A stretch of 64,000 nt of DNA from Mantis religiosa (lineage: Eukaryota; Arthropoda; Insecta; Mantodea; Mantidae). The notes beneath the pieces were generated by a model that worked only from the letters and a program-made list of their open reading frames with translations, ran no database searches and was not told the origin of the DNA. Positions 31,995-44,800 of the stretch are shown piece by piece. The stretch lies in the NCBI GenBank assembly GCA_030765055.1, contig CM060947.1, positions 218,449,271-218,513,270 on the forward strand, in the 5' to 3' direction. Each line of letters opens with the position of its first letter. The stretch's first letter is position 1. Both the position numbers and the translations under genes were made by a program.

Positions 31995-32880
31995 ATGGTT
32001 TCAATTTAAATGAACATTGCTAAAGTGAAGGAAATAATGTCTGAAAATTATCATTTAGGTCTGAAAGCGATTGCAGCTAAAATTCCTGTGTCTCACAAAT
32101 TGATTTGTACCATCACGATTGTTTGGGTATGTCATACATTGCCACTCGGTTAACTCTGAAAGACTTGAATTTTCTGCAAAAACTCAAACGCCTAAGGATC
32201 ACTGAAAACATGCTACAGCGAGCCATTCTGACCCCATGTTCATGAAACACATTGTAACTGGTGATGAGATGTAGGTTTACGAGTTTGACATGTAAATCAG
32301 TCACCAAGCTTCCAAATGGAAGTTGCCAAGTGAATCAAAACCCAAAAATGCACATCTAATTTGAACAAAACTGAAGGTCATTTTTTTTTTTATTATTGTG
32401 GTGTTGTACACTCTGAATTCATGCCAGATGCTCAAATAGTAAATACACATTATTATCCGAGTGTTATGTGGCATCTGAGAGAACAAATGCAGCAAGACTA
32501 GATATGTGTGAAGACAACTCACAGATTCTGCACCATGATAATGCACTAGCTCACAAGGCTGTGAACAAATTTCTGGCCAAAAACTCAACAAATCTCATCG
32601 AACAACCAGCACATTGACCCGATCTGGCTTTGATTAACTTCTTTCTATTTCCAATCCTTAAGTTACCAATTTTGAGGCACCTGTTTTCATTCAACAGAAG
32701 ACATAAAGGAGAATTTGAAAAGACAATTTACATTAATTCCAAAAAATAAGTACAAAAAAGGTTTTGATAATTGGATTATCTGTTGGCTTAAATGTATAAT
32801 TTCAGAAGGGGCCTGCTTTGAATGGCATAAAATAAAATTGGATAGTATATATTTTGTGTTTCGTTGAACAATTCCCCGAA
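31995..32880 (+). pseudogene. Mariner transposase pseudogene (SETMAR-like subgroup)
   Basis: A broken plus-strand reading follows the mariner family in order: KVKEIMSENYHLGLKAIAAK (helix-turn-helix), KDLNFLQKL-like stretch, TGDEM.VYEFDM (first catalytic Asp kept), GVVHSEFMPDAQIVNTHYY, HHDNALAHKAVNKFLAKNS (second Asp kept), DLALINFFLFP where the third catalytic Asp is Asn, and a C-terminus KKYKKGFDNWIICWLKCIIS. Stops and frameshifts throughout; inactive. Confidence 0.85.
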
Positions 32881-35355
32881 CTTTCTTGAATAGTAGTAAA
32901 TCCATCCCAGCTGCCATTCAAAGAGTAACTATTTAAGTGAAGTTTAACTTTTTATAATATGTTAATGACTTTTGTCCTCATCAGCAGTATGTTGACTAGT
33001 CAAGAGGGGTTGAGATGAGTGCAACAATCTGATTAGTTTCAACTAGTGGTATTCCTAAGTTTATATTTTATTTTGCAGAATTTTGTCCCAACTGTTAGTT
33101 CTGTGACTGGTTTTTTTTTTTTTTTTTTTTGGACAGTTTGTAAGCTTATATCCTGTTTAATATTGAACCTTGACTAAAAATGTCAACAACTTATATTCCA
33201 ATCAATAATGTTCCATTTTAATGTTGTGAAACTTCCATTGTGTTTCATCCTTTCATTATATTTAACATGCATGGTAGACTTCATTCTTTTCTACTTTCTA
33301 ATGACAAATGCAGGATAAGGTTGGAAAGAAATAACTTACACCAGTTTGTTGGCCATATTTATAATTCTTTAATGAACTAGAATGGCTGAATGCTCTTGTA
33401 AGAACATAATGTGAAAACGGCCATTGACATAATTTTGAAGGGATTTGCAATAACCATTTACAAGCTTTGATCACAATTAATTTTGGAAACCTTTTAAAAC
33501 CTTGGATATGCATATTTTCTTGAGCTCATGTGCAGATCTGTTCACCTCACCACAATAGCATGACTGTTTCATGTGCATAAGAAAACATGCACCCATTTGG
33601 TTGATTCATTTATCTTGATCATCTGGATGCTTTCACATTTTGCATTGTTTTAATCAGTCAAAACAGTCTTATCTTGCTCAATATGAGCTATAGAAAGCAG
33701 TGTTCTTCGGTTTTTTAAATTTTGTAGACTAGGGCATTAGTTTTTCATTAAAATATTTCATGATACTGAATTTTTCCTTTCGGAACTTCAAAATTTGAAA
33801 AGTGCATATAGGATGCTCAAATAACTGTAACCATTCCCAGGACACTAATAAATATGCTATTGCATTGTGAAAACACTGCAAGGAATTTGAGCAAAAACAT
33901 CTTCAAGCTCTGGGGGGAAAGAAACAAAATAATATTGATAGCGTATGTTAATGCAGCACAAATTGGGATGTTTAGCCCCTGTCCACATCTACCTGAAAAC
34001 ATGTCATGCTATTTTCTTTGCCTTCTCTCCTACCTTCCCCCAAGCCTCCAAGTTTGGCCCCTCTTGCATCTCACCAATACCTTCTTTAATTTTTGTTTTA
34101 AGAACAGCCATACAATATCAGTTTCAATTTAATTATACAGGTCAGTCTCAAGACGCAACACATCAAGTTAAAAAATAACAAAATAGTATTTTCATTATAT
34201 ACACAGATTCTATCATTCTACTTGAGTATTGTATTGTTTACAAAATGAAGCCATGAAAAGCTTATAGCAGTATACAATGCAGTAATTAAAACTGTGGAAT
34301 CAATAGAAGTCTAGAAGCAATATATATTTGCAACATGGTTTACATAAATGCTGCACCTTCACTGTGGGAAGAGTGAGAGCACTTAAAAAGGAAAATGGAA
34401 TTCAATTTCAGACCACCATATCCATGTAAAAATCCAGTAATTAATGGAATTATATAATACTTCAGCAAACTTCTAAATGTTGCTGTAGAGTTCATTTCTA
34501 CACATAATGAATCTAATGTATCACAGGGCACAGGAGATTTACCAAGAGCTCCATTAACTGAACATATACCATAAAAATTTGAGCAGGAAAATAAGGATAA
34601 AGCCTGTACTGGTATAAATAATACCAAAAAGCCTGTTACCATACATACTGTGGAGAGTTAAAAATTCAAGAAAATGTCTGTGTGTAACAATATTTAACTC
34701 ATAAAAACACTTTTTTTTTTGTTTTTGTTTTTTCACTGATCAAAATTAATTTCTGATTACATGTGGACAAGCACTGAAGCGGCTCTTATTATAATGTTAT
34801 ACTTCCATACTTGCAAATACACTTAAAAACCGTTCAGAGTAAAAACAGAAGAAGCCATGAAGATACCTATGGGGCTGAACAGTTAAGAGGATGGTATGTA
34901 TTTTACTAGAGCTTTCCACTTCTACCAAAGCCCTAGGACGAATGTTCTCCTTGCATTGACACCACACCCTGTCAATTCACTCGCACTGCTACAAAATGCT
35001 GCCTCGACTGTTCAGCAAATACCAATACCAAAAGTGTGCATCTCAAGAGGAAAAACTACTTTCTCCAGCATCTATTTTAAGTTTCCATTTGCAAAAAGTA
35101 GGAGCACGAAAATCTTGTGAATATGATTTATGACTAGCTTTCTGCACCAAGCTGACTTAAAAAATATATATTCATACATGAAAACAAATTACAAAGGAAG
35201 GGAGCTATTCATTTATGTTGGATTCCAGCCTTTATGAAAGCATACTCTTTACACCTGTTGCCGGCTTTGTTTTCCGTTGAGGCATACTGTCTTTTACCTC
35301 GCACCCCCACTGCACCATGACCTTGGCATACGGCCTCCTGGCCGAAGAGCCACTA
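32881..35355. other. Downstream flank of NRBP, no recognised element
   Basis: Includes the presumed NRBP 3' UTR just below 35356 (minus strand), whose end I could not place. A T tract lies at 33111-33130. No transposon termini recognised. Confidence 0.45.
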
Positions 35356-35544
35356 TTAACTACCAGAGTGTACCGTTACTTGATTGTTAGTGGCAGGTGA
35401 TACAAGGTTTTGTGTTGGCTGTGGAGGAAATAATGGAGCGGATCCGAGTAACTGTGAATTGCAAGCGTTTGGACTTATTTGCTGACTGCTAAAACAACTC
35501 CGCAATGTATCTTCTATCAGAGTTGCTATCTTCTCTCTATCAGC
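35356..35544 (-). CDS. NRBP: NRBP last coding exon and stop
   Basis: Acceptor TTTTGCAG before 35544 (minus). It encodes ADREKIATLIEDTLRSCFSS, then a Ser/Gln/Pro/Asn-rich tail ending VTVHSGS, TAA at 35358-35356. The ADREKIATLIEDTL helix matches vertebrate ADQSRLTSLLEETL. The low-complexity tail is longer than in vertebrates. Confidence 0.92.
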   Translation of the reverse strand, partial: ADREKIATLIEDTLRSCFSSQQISPNACNSQLLGSAPLFPPQPTQNLVSPATNNQVTVHSGS

Positions 35545-35777
35545 CTGCAAAACAAGAACAATAAACCACAATTAGACCATTTTCTTGATCATATGAAGGT
35601 AATACCTGGGCAAGGTTCTACAATGAAAAATTGAAATTTTAATAAGTAACTGAAAATGATTACCCTCCTTTAGTATATTTAAACATAATCTAACATATAA
35701 AAATTGGAATTTTTCACTTCTACAGAAAATCAATAAATAGCTAAATAAAAAATAAGGTTTAACTCTTTTTCAACAAT

Positions 35778-35808
<31 letters not shown>

Positions 35809-38800
35809 TCACTCTGGTGTTATTTGTAGGAATCAGAGTTACAAGTTCACAACAATGTATAGAAATAACTGCACTTTAATGCCTTCCTATTATCACTGTC
35901 CTAAATGTTGGCACAGTGAGATGCTTTTTCCCTCCTAAACCCCATTCTGTCAAATGATGAATTATAGGTCAATATAGATTATAAAAGTATTGTGGCAATA
36001 ATGCATGTTTAAATCATATGGGAAGATGCTATCTTGTTGGTCACCAACTGCCTTTAAATAGAAGAGTGAAGATATGAAGGAGATGCATTTTCATTTGCAA
36101 AGGTTTACTAATTCAATGTGGCAATAATGCATGTTTAAATCACATGGGAAGATGCTATCTTGTTGGTCACCAACTGCCTTTAAATAGAAGAGTGAAGATA
36201 TGAAGGCGATGCATTTTCATTTGCAAAGGTTTACTAATTCAACAGGCATGTGCATTACAAATATGTAAGACTCAAATGTTGGATGTTGGGTTTTGTGGGA
36301 AAGTTCAAATACTTTCTTTTTCCTATTTAATCCAATAAAAAATGCTCAAGTGTTTGTACTCCCATGTGGCATCAAAGCAACATACAAATTTTCTCGTAAA
36401 TATTGTGGAGCACAAATATAATCATTGCTAGTGGTGTTACTTTTTGCTAATTAGTGAAGAAAAAAAAGTTTTCATATTTTGCAATGTTATTTTGTTTGCA
36501 TAATGGTTTGTTTTGGATTCTTAGCAGCATGAATTTCAATTGTGTTAAAATAAAAATTTTGTAAATAAAGCAGCAAAAGTTCAACATATTTGCAAAAAAG
36601 CAAAAGTTTTAAGAGTTCAATATAAATTTGTGAATATTTTCATATTCAGGAAGTAAAGGTTTGGTTAGCTACAAAATAGGTGTTGCAATAATATTGGTTT
36701 ATGGCATGATTCTTAGTGAGAGATTTAAAGCTTTCTCGGCGTTGATTCATTACGATGGTTTCTTGGGATTGCGGCCAAGTGATGTTTTCTTCTTCCAAGC
36801 TTTCAGCCATTTTAAAGCCATACAAGGCTAAAACCTTATAATATGTTTGTAATAATACAGTTCTATTGGATGATAATTAGGTGAATGCTGAACCATAAAG
36901 CATCAATATGGAATGAACATCCACTTCAATTCAACACTTCTTGGTTTCCATTACAAAAAACAGCACATTTCTTCTATCTCCTTAGAAGAAGAAGAAGAAG
37001 AAGAAGAAGAAGAAGAAGAAGAAGAAGAAGAAGAAGAAGAAGAAGAAGAAGAAGAAGAAGAAGAAGAGGAGGAGGAGGAGGAGGAGGAGGAGGAGGAGGA
37101 GGAGGAGGAGGAGGAGGAGGAGGAGGAGGAGGAGGAGGAGGAGGAGGAGGAGGAAGAGGAGGAAGAGGAGGAAGAGGAAGAGGAAGAGGAAGAGGAAGAG
37201 GAAGAGGAAGAGGAAGAGGAAGAGGAAGAGGAAGAGGAAGAGGAAGAAGAAGAAGAAGAAGAAGAAGAAGAAGAAGAAGAAGAAGAAGAAGAAGAAGAAG
37301 AAGAAGAAGAAGAAGAAGAAGAAGAAGAAGGAGGAGGAGGATGAAAAGGAAGACGAGGAAGAAAAGGAGAAGAAAAGAAGAAAAAGTAGTAGTGTACATT
37401 GTATTGTGGTTTTTAAGTTATCTTAATTTTGAAGTTAACTTGTTTTCTCATTTTCACATTGACAGCACTGAAATTGAAACTAAATTTTTATTTATGGCCA
37501 TTCTTTAATTGTTGTGGTTCTCAGTGCCCTAAGGCACGCCCTATTAGGCGTGAAAGACCACTTAATTTTGCTCCGAGGCCTTTTATCAGGCTTGAGATGA
37601 TTTTGTATTTTGTAAACATACAATATGGGACCACTGGCTTTACTTCCCTTCCAAAGCAAGCCATAGTAAGTATTTTTATTCCCCAAAAAATCTGTCGCCC
37701 TCTGCTGCATTAAGGCCCTCTCTCTCTGGAACCATGTTACCACAGAGGATGACATTTGACAGAACTGGTTGGTATTCCATAACATATTCAACTTTCATCA
37801 TTTACTATGCTCAATGACAATGATAATTTGGTTTCAAAGAACACAAGTTAAGAATTTTGTAGTACTTATGTAATTTTAGAATTTATTCATGAAATAATCT
37901 TAATAAATTCCCTTTGAGCTTAAGAGTTTCATCAGTTAAATTTGTAACCTTCTAAATACCTAAGACAAACATTTAATGTACTATACTGGTCAAAGTGATT
38001 GACATTTTGTATGGAGAGAAAGAGACGACGTTGCCGCTTATTGCTGCCATGTGGAGAGCGTGATAGGATTACGCGTGAGAAGGTGATTCAGTTGCGACTG
38101 CAATGGGTATTTATTAATATTATTATTATTTATAATACTGTACACAAAGACAATAGAAAAGTTGTGGATCTACATGCAAATGGTAGAACATGCAAGCAAG
38201 AACACATCAATGTAAAGACTATCGTAACATAAGATATATGTATTAATTTATAGATGAGTCGTATTTATTACAGTTAAATCTTGATATAAGATATGTTTGG
38301 AGGAATTTAGTAACAGTGACGTCAAAATTAATCTCAAAAACTATTTGTAGTTAGTTTATTGATACTCGTCACTTACTTTTTCATATTACACATAAACATG
38401 CAATAATAAACAGCCTTACACACAGACTAGTTAACATACCCACGGAAAAAAAAGAATATTTCAAAGAACAAAAAGCAATACTACACATAGCAGAAGAAAA
38501 TGGATACAACAAAAGTTTGGTGTTGAAGAAAATTAGAAAAGCTGAACTAAAGAAAACCATCAAGGAATCAACCACATTTACAAAAAAAGAAAGCAACAGC
38601 ATATTCAGTTCATTCACATATCACCCAAAAACATTTAATAAATTTAAAAAGATCTTCAAGGAACAAAATATCACCTTGGCACCTACTAATAGACATTCAA
38701 TTTTAAAATTGCTAAATTCAAAAACAAAAGATGAAATCCCACCAGTTAACACATTTGAAATATACCAAATAAGTTGTAAGAATTGTGAAAAATGCTACAT

Positions 38801-41800
38801 AGGTCAAACTAAAAGAAATCTAAAAACCAGAGTCAAAGAGCATTTTAGAAACATCAGATTGAAACAAGAAGATAAATTAAATTAATTGGGAGTCGATTAA
38901 TGACACAAAACAACACTTACTTTCAAATTTTCCCGGAACCGGTTTCTGAGGTCTTCCCTCTATCTTCAGCTGGACATTGACTTAATTTAATTTATACAAC
39001 AACAGTTTTCAACACTTCTATGAAAGGATTTACAAGAAGATAAGTCAGCAGTAGCATTTCATTTTTGGAATGAAAATCATGACATTGATCTAAATCCAAA
39101 ATTATTAAAAGGAGTGATAAACCAAAATAAATTGACAACATGGGAGAACATATTCATATGGAAAAATAAGGATCGCATAATGAACTTTGAAATCCCACCA
39201 GTAGATAATTTGACAAAAAAAAGTTCATAGTTCCAACACCAGAGAGCGAGAGAGAGAGAGCAGACAACAACAGATGCCAGTTGGAAAAAGATTGAAAATG
39301 GAGGCGATTGCCTTTGAAACTAGTCTCTCATTAATATGAAAAAGTGACGAGTACCAATAACCAACAACAAATAGTTTTTGAGAATAACATACAATGTTAT
39401 CTGTGACATTTTGATCTCATTGAAGTGGGGAAAGGCCACCTACATACTTTTTTTTCAGGTAGTTACTAATTTACACCCCGATGCCTGACTTTCTTCTTTA
39501 AAATACTTTTCTTTCCCAATCTTAACCATAGTGTTCTTACTGATACCTACAGCACGTTAAGTCCTATCAAGCACCTTATGGAATTGAATAATAGGCTCCC
39601 CTTTCAATTTCTCCTCTTCGAAGTATTCTCTCACGGAGCATATTACTCGTATTTCCCATGCCTGTCCTTCAATTGGAATACCTATACAAATAGTTTTATT
39701 TGGTTCCCAAGCACGTTCAGGTTTTCACTTGTCACTATTTTTGGACATAATTAAACATTCATTAAAACACAAATGCAAATGATCACAACAGATGCACAGA
39801 TACACGAACTCACACACACGTAAACCAAGGGAAATTGTCACAAAATGCAAAGGAACTTGCCAGTACAGCATCTCTAACTGTTGTAACCGTATATAAAATA
39901 ACAGCAACATATACTTTACGCAACGTTATCAGAAGAGAAACAAAAACCAAGGTATTGTGTTTACTGCAGCATTTGCGTAACTCGCTCGCCCACAGGTCAT
40001 GCTAAGCACATGTTAGAATATTGGCAACCAAGGTTTAACGTCTAACATTGTCATGGAAACCTTTCGACTCTAATTGGTCCTTCTAATGGTTACTATGACA
40101 ACCGTTATGACGTACTCCTCCCCTCCCATTTATTTACAGCGTTTTTCCATGTGCTTACTAACTGTCAATCACATTCTAGTTTGGCGACCAGTATAGTAAA
40201 GATTTTAGTATAAATATAGATAATATATTCATTTTACCTCATTTATAAAGCCAAAATGGACTAACTCCTGTGCTAGTAGCAGGGATGTGTCAATTTGAGA
40301 CACTAAACATGTGAGTTGCCGATTCATCTTGTCATCCATTCGCAGTAAAATTGTCATCTGAAACATATCACAAAATTGAAGTTACCTTGTGCACACTATA
40401 AACCTGAAAATTTGACCAGGTGAAAAATAATGCTACTACAAAACAAAACACAGGCATTTAGCTTACTAAATGTGAACTTGCGCGATTCTTGTCAACAAAC
40501 ATGCATTGAAATACTTATGTATGATACTCTTTCTCTCAATTATCATTACACTATTAAAATTGTATTAATACCAAATTTGTTGTCAAATCCTTTTATCAGA
40601 GATGAGCTGTAACTCAGATTTTTCTATTTGTTTGCACTGATACATCAATGTTCTTTGAAGAACCACTAAGACAAATATAATTACTGCAAGTTGCTCAAAT
40701 GCTGAAACGAGTAGAAATTTATGGAGGAAAATCTTCATCAAGAAATATGAATAAACTGCTGCAAGCTTTCAGTCAAGTTCATAAAAAACTAGTGAAACCT
40801 AATGGTGCTGTTGATGCACATTGTTGGAGTGGACCCAGGCTTGTACATGTTACTATTTGAACTACAATCCATAGCTAGGAAGAACTTTTTTTTTTTTTTT
40901 TTTATTTTTTTTTATTTTATTCAATGATCGATCAGCAGTACATGCTTTACAGATCCTTGTTGGCTAATTGAATCTCTATGAACTATATAATAACATGTAA
41001 GGAAAACCAAGTTGGCTCCTATTATCTTCTTAACACTGTGAAACAAGAGAAAAATAAGTTAATTAAAACAAACAAGTAATCAAAGAGATAAGAACAACAG
41101 TCATTGTGAAACAATATTCATAGTTTTTTTTTTCAATCAGAGTCACTAAGGAGGAGATCCTGTGGGAGTCGTCTCTTCAGGCGCGTGGGCTGGCGGGTTC
41201 GTACGCCGATGTCGTACATCACAGCTCCTGGAATATCTGGCAGGTTTGAAAAGAAGCGGGAGGCGATCTGACGTATGTACTGGTGAAGAGGAAGGAGACC
41301 AAGTTCTTTATGCAGTTGTTGATTTCTTACATACCAAGGGGCATCCGTGGCGATGCGCATAAATCGATTTTGCAGGACCTGTAGCCTTGGGAGATGAGTG
41401 TTGCTAGCCGAACCCCATACCTGGGAAGCATATGTGATAAGTGGCCGGACAAGAGATTTGTAGAGAAGCAGAGAGCATTCAATCCCAAGAGGAGTGTGTC
41501 TGTGAAGTAGCGGGCCAAGTTTTGAAAGTCGTCCTGATGCCAACGAGATGAGTCGATCAATATGGGCTCGCCAAGTACAGTTGCATGAGATAAGTTTAGC
41601 TCCTGACCTACCTCCCGAGTTGTTATTCTGGGGTTGTTCGTAATCATGTCCTTTATCCTTTCCTCATCCATAACCACATGTCGTCCAGAACGAGGTTTGT
41701 CTTTCACAGAGAATTTCCCAGCTCAAAATCGAGTAAACCATTTTTGACATGCCCAATTCGTCACTGCATCTTCTCCGTAAACAGCACAAATTTTCCTTTG

Positions 41801-44800
41801 AGTTTGTGAGGCGGTTTTACCTTTATGGTAATAAAACAGCATTAAATGTCGAAAATGTTCCTTCTTGCCTTCCATATTAACATTCACAAGTTACAACTCC
41901 ACAGTGTTGCATCCACAAACTCGTACTGGAGTTTGGTTACCAATTCTTACATAAGTTGACCTATTTACCTTTGGCCGTGAGGTCGCTGTGGTTTGTGTTC
42001 ATAGCATTCTTTTCAATTATTGTGTTTGTAAACAAACCCCATATTATTAAATTTTAGATGAGTCGTATTTTTTACACATCTGCTTCACTTTCGTACCTAT
42101 TTTGAGGACATGTTTCGCAAATCATCGTTTGCATCTACGGCTCTTATGCGACTGAAGCTTGATCCAGCGGTGTGGGTGATTCTGGGGTTGCTGCTGCCAT
42201 CTGTTAATTTAGTGATGAACTTAAATGTGGGATTCTCTTCTGGCGGGATTTCAAAGTTCATTAGTTGGTTTTTATTTTTTACACATCTGCTTCACTTTCG
42301 TACCTATTTTGAGGACATGTTTCGCAAATCATCGTTTGCATCTACGGCTCTTATGCGACTGAAGCACACCCACACCGCTGGATCAAGCTTCAGTCGCATA
42401 AGAGCCGTAGATGCAAACGATGATTTGCAAAACATGTCCTCAAAATAGGTACGAAAGTGAAGCAGATGTGTAAAAAATAAGACTCATCTAAAATTTTATA
42501 ATTTTTCGCTTCACTGTGGTGTTCCAATACAGTTAAATCTCGAAACCCCATATTGTTAGGCAACTTCTTTGACGTAAAAGTAATGGGGGCATGCAGTGTT
42601 CTCAGGAGTTTTTAGTCGTAAACACGTAACAAGAATCGAACAAATTTATGAGACAACCCGATACATAGATTTCATACTTCACAATTACAAGCATTTATGC
42701 ACAATGTGAATTACTATACATAAATTGGCACTTCACTTTCTGTAACAATAGAATTGCTTGTTTTGAATCCTATACACTTAAACCCTAGTTATGGATAAAA
42801 ATCCGTAATGTAGAGGTTAGCTGTGAATTCCTTCTTCCACGAATAAAAATAATTACACTGTACACTTAAAACTTAGCCTCACTCGTTAAGGGTTTCTTTT
42901 ATACTTTTGTCTTGATGTCTCAGTGTCTAACCATATCTTGTTCTCCAATACCTATCCATGATTCTAATTAGTTCTACTCCTCTTTCCTTTTCTTCCAATG
43001 CCTATATATTTGACTTAAGTCTTCATTTGTATAGCTTAAGTCTTCTATTCCCTTAGTCATTTTCTGCTCTTATCCTCCCTACATAGTTGCCAAAACTTTC
43101 CAAAAAAATTTTCCTGCTGCTAACATGACCAGAAAGCTTTACGCAATAACAGCCAAATACAGCATGAATAGATCTCCACAATAAATGGAGCTATTGGAAG
43201 CGATTATAAACAATGAAACTTTTAACAAATCTGAAATTATGAGTTCACTGACAGCACTATTTTAGTTATTAAGTTCTGCCTCAAACAGAATGTTATGAAG
43301 ATGTTTGACGTCATTGTCAGTTGCATGTCTATTGGCTATGAAAGGTATTTCCCTAATTCAGCGTCAATTTTACTGCCATCTAACTACCTAGTGGAGAACT
43401 TCGCTATGTTATCTACCACTGATATTTGAAAATTCATTACTTATGAATACAGTTTTGTTTATGTTAACACTTTCCCCGTTTTGTAAGTTCTATTCGTGAT
43501 TTAGCATATTTTAAAAGTATTATTTTCTATCTAATCTGTGTTGGATACTGAATAGCTGTTGAGTTAATGGGTTTCTTATTTAAAGTTTTAAATCATTTAG
43601 ACATTCCTCTTCTGGTTTAAAGTTTACAACTTGAGTAAATAGAAAAATCTACATTTTTGATCCATAAACCGGAGTATTAAATATGAAATAAAACTTTTAA
43701 CATACCAAAACAAAACTTAACAGTATGGAAAAATGCATCAAACAAATGAATTTTGAAATTCTGTTGATAGATGACATATTGGAAGTCTCCATAGACAGCT
43801 AGATGGCAGCACAACCACACTGAATTAGAGTTTCCTTTCCAAAGGATGGAGTCAAACTTCTTCAGAATATTATAAAAATATAACAATTTGTAACAAAAGC
43901 TTCACTTTACTTAAGAAAACGGTGTTAATTCTTCTTTCTAATTGATATTGATTTCACGAACTCTTGTCCACATCTTCAGTCAAGGAAAACCAAAGGAGCT
44001 TTTTAAATCTATCGGACATTTAATTGTTTTAATCATTTAACTTCAGGATTTATATTATGGTTAAATGATCGAAAATGATCTGCTACCCAATTTATCAGTT
44101 TGTTTATACTTAATGTTACGAAAATGTTCTTACGTTCTGATATCCAAATTACGTTTCGTCTTACCAATGTAAACTCGATCACAATCTAAACAATCAAATT
44201 GATAAATACCAGATTTTTTATTATTAGGAATTTCATCTTTTTTTAGAGAAATGTAGTAAACACTATATTTGTTTTCAGGAACCAAAGTTATACCAAACTC
44301 TTTAAATACTTTTTGGTTTTCCTGTGGTTTTCCTTGACTGAAGATGCGGACAAGAGTTCGTGAAATCAATATCAATTAGAAGAATTAACACCACTTTCTT
44401 AAGTGAAGCTTTTGTTGCAAATTGTTATATTTGTATAATATTCATTGCTTCACTGTAGCTAGCTTCATTTTCTATATAATTCTTCAGAATATGCTCACAG
44501 TGATAACTCTGAAACTAATCCAATAATTTCATAAGTTCAATTACTTAAAACAATTTTAAGTCAAACTAGTACTCAATGCTCCATATATTGCTTTTGTTTA
44601 CCCAGAATGTGTTTCAATAGGACCTTCCTAACATCCTCAGCTAATGACCAGTTTTCAAAATATTTTTTGTTGTATGTTAACACTTTCTAAAGTTTATGTG
44701 TCATCTGATGGAGCAAACCAATTGCTTGTGTTTGCTGAATGCTGTTTCTACAAATTGGATATAATGAAATACATATTGCTTAATTTGAAATTTTAAACTT

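Larger units (their letters stand above)
37981..40196 (-). mobile_element. IS630/mariner-like DNA transposon with TA target site, carrying nested PLEs
   Basis: Termini CTATACTGGTC at 37981 and its inverse at 40196, followed inward on both sides by GTGATTGACA, with TA on each flank (37979-37980, 40197-40198). On the minus strand at about 39900-39480 a broken reading gives REYFEEEKLKGEPIIQF, then RAVGISKNTMVKIGKEK. This is the N-terminal helix-turn-helix of an insect transposase family whose later segments appear at 50375-50540 and 52441-52630. The middle is replaced by PLE sequence (38327-39390). Confidence 0.65.

Noticed and set aside
31449..31995. Overlapping ORFs of 62-116 codons
   Set aside because: They fall on the C/T-rich body of SINE type C, which lacks stops by composition.
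36885..37508. 207-codon ORF with poly-Arg/Gly and the poly-Glu and poly-Leu alternatives
   Set aside because: All three are frames of the GAA/GAG repeat inside an NRBP intron.
42110..42448. 112-codon ORF as a gene
   Set aside because: It runs through inverted PLE 3' ends; the same peptide appears at 55534-55759 on both strands because the DNA is palindromic.
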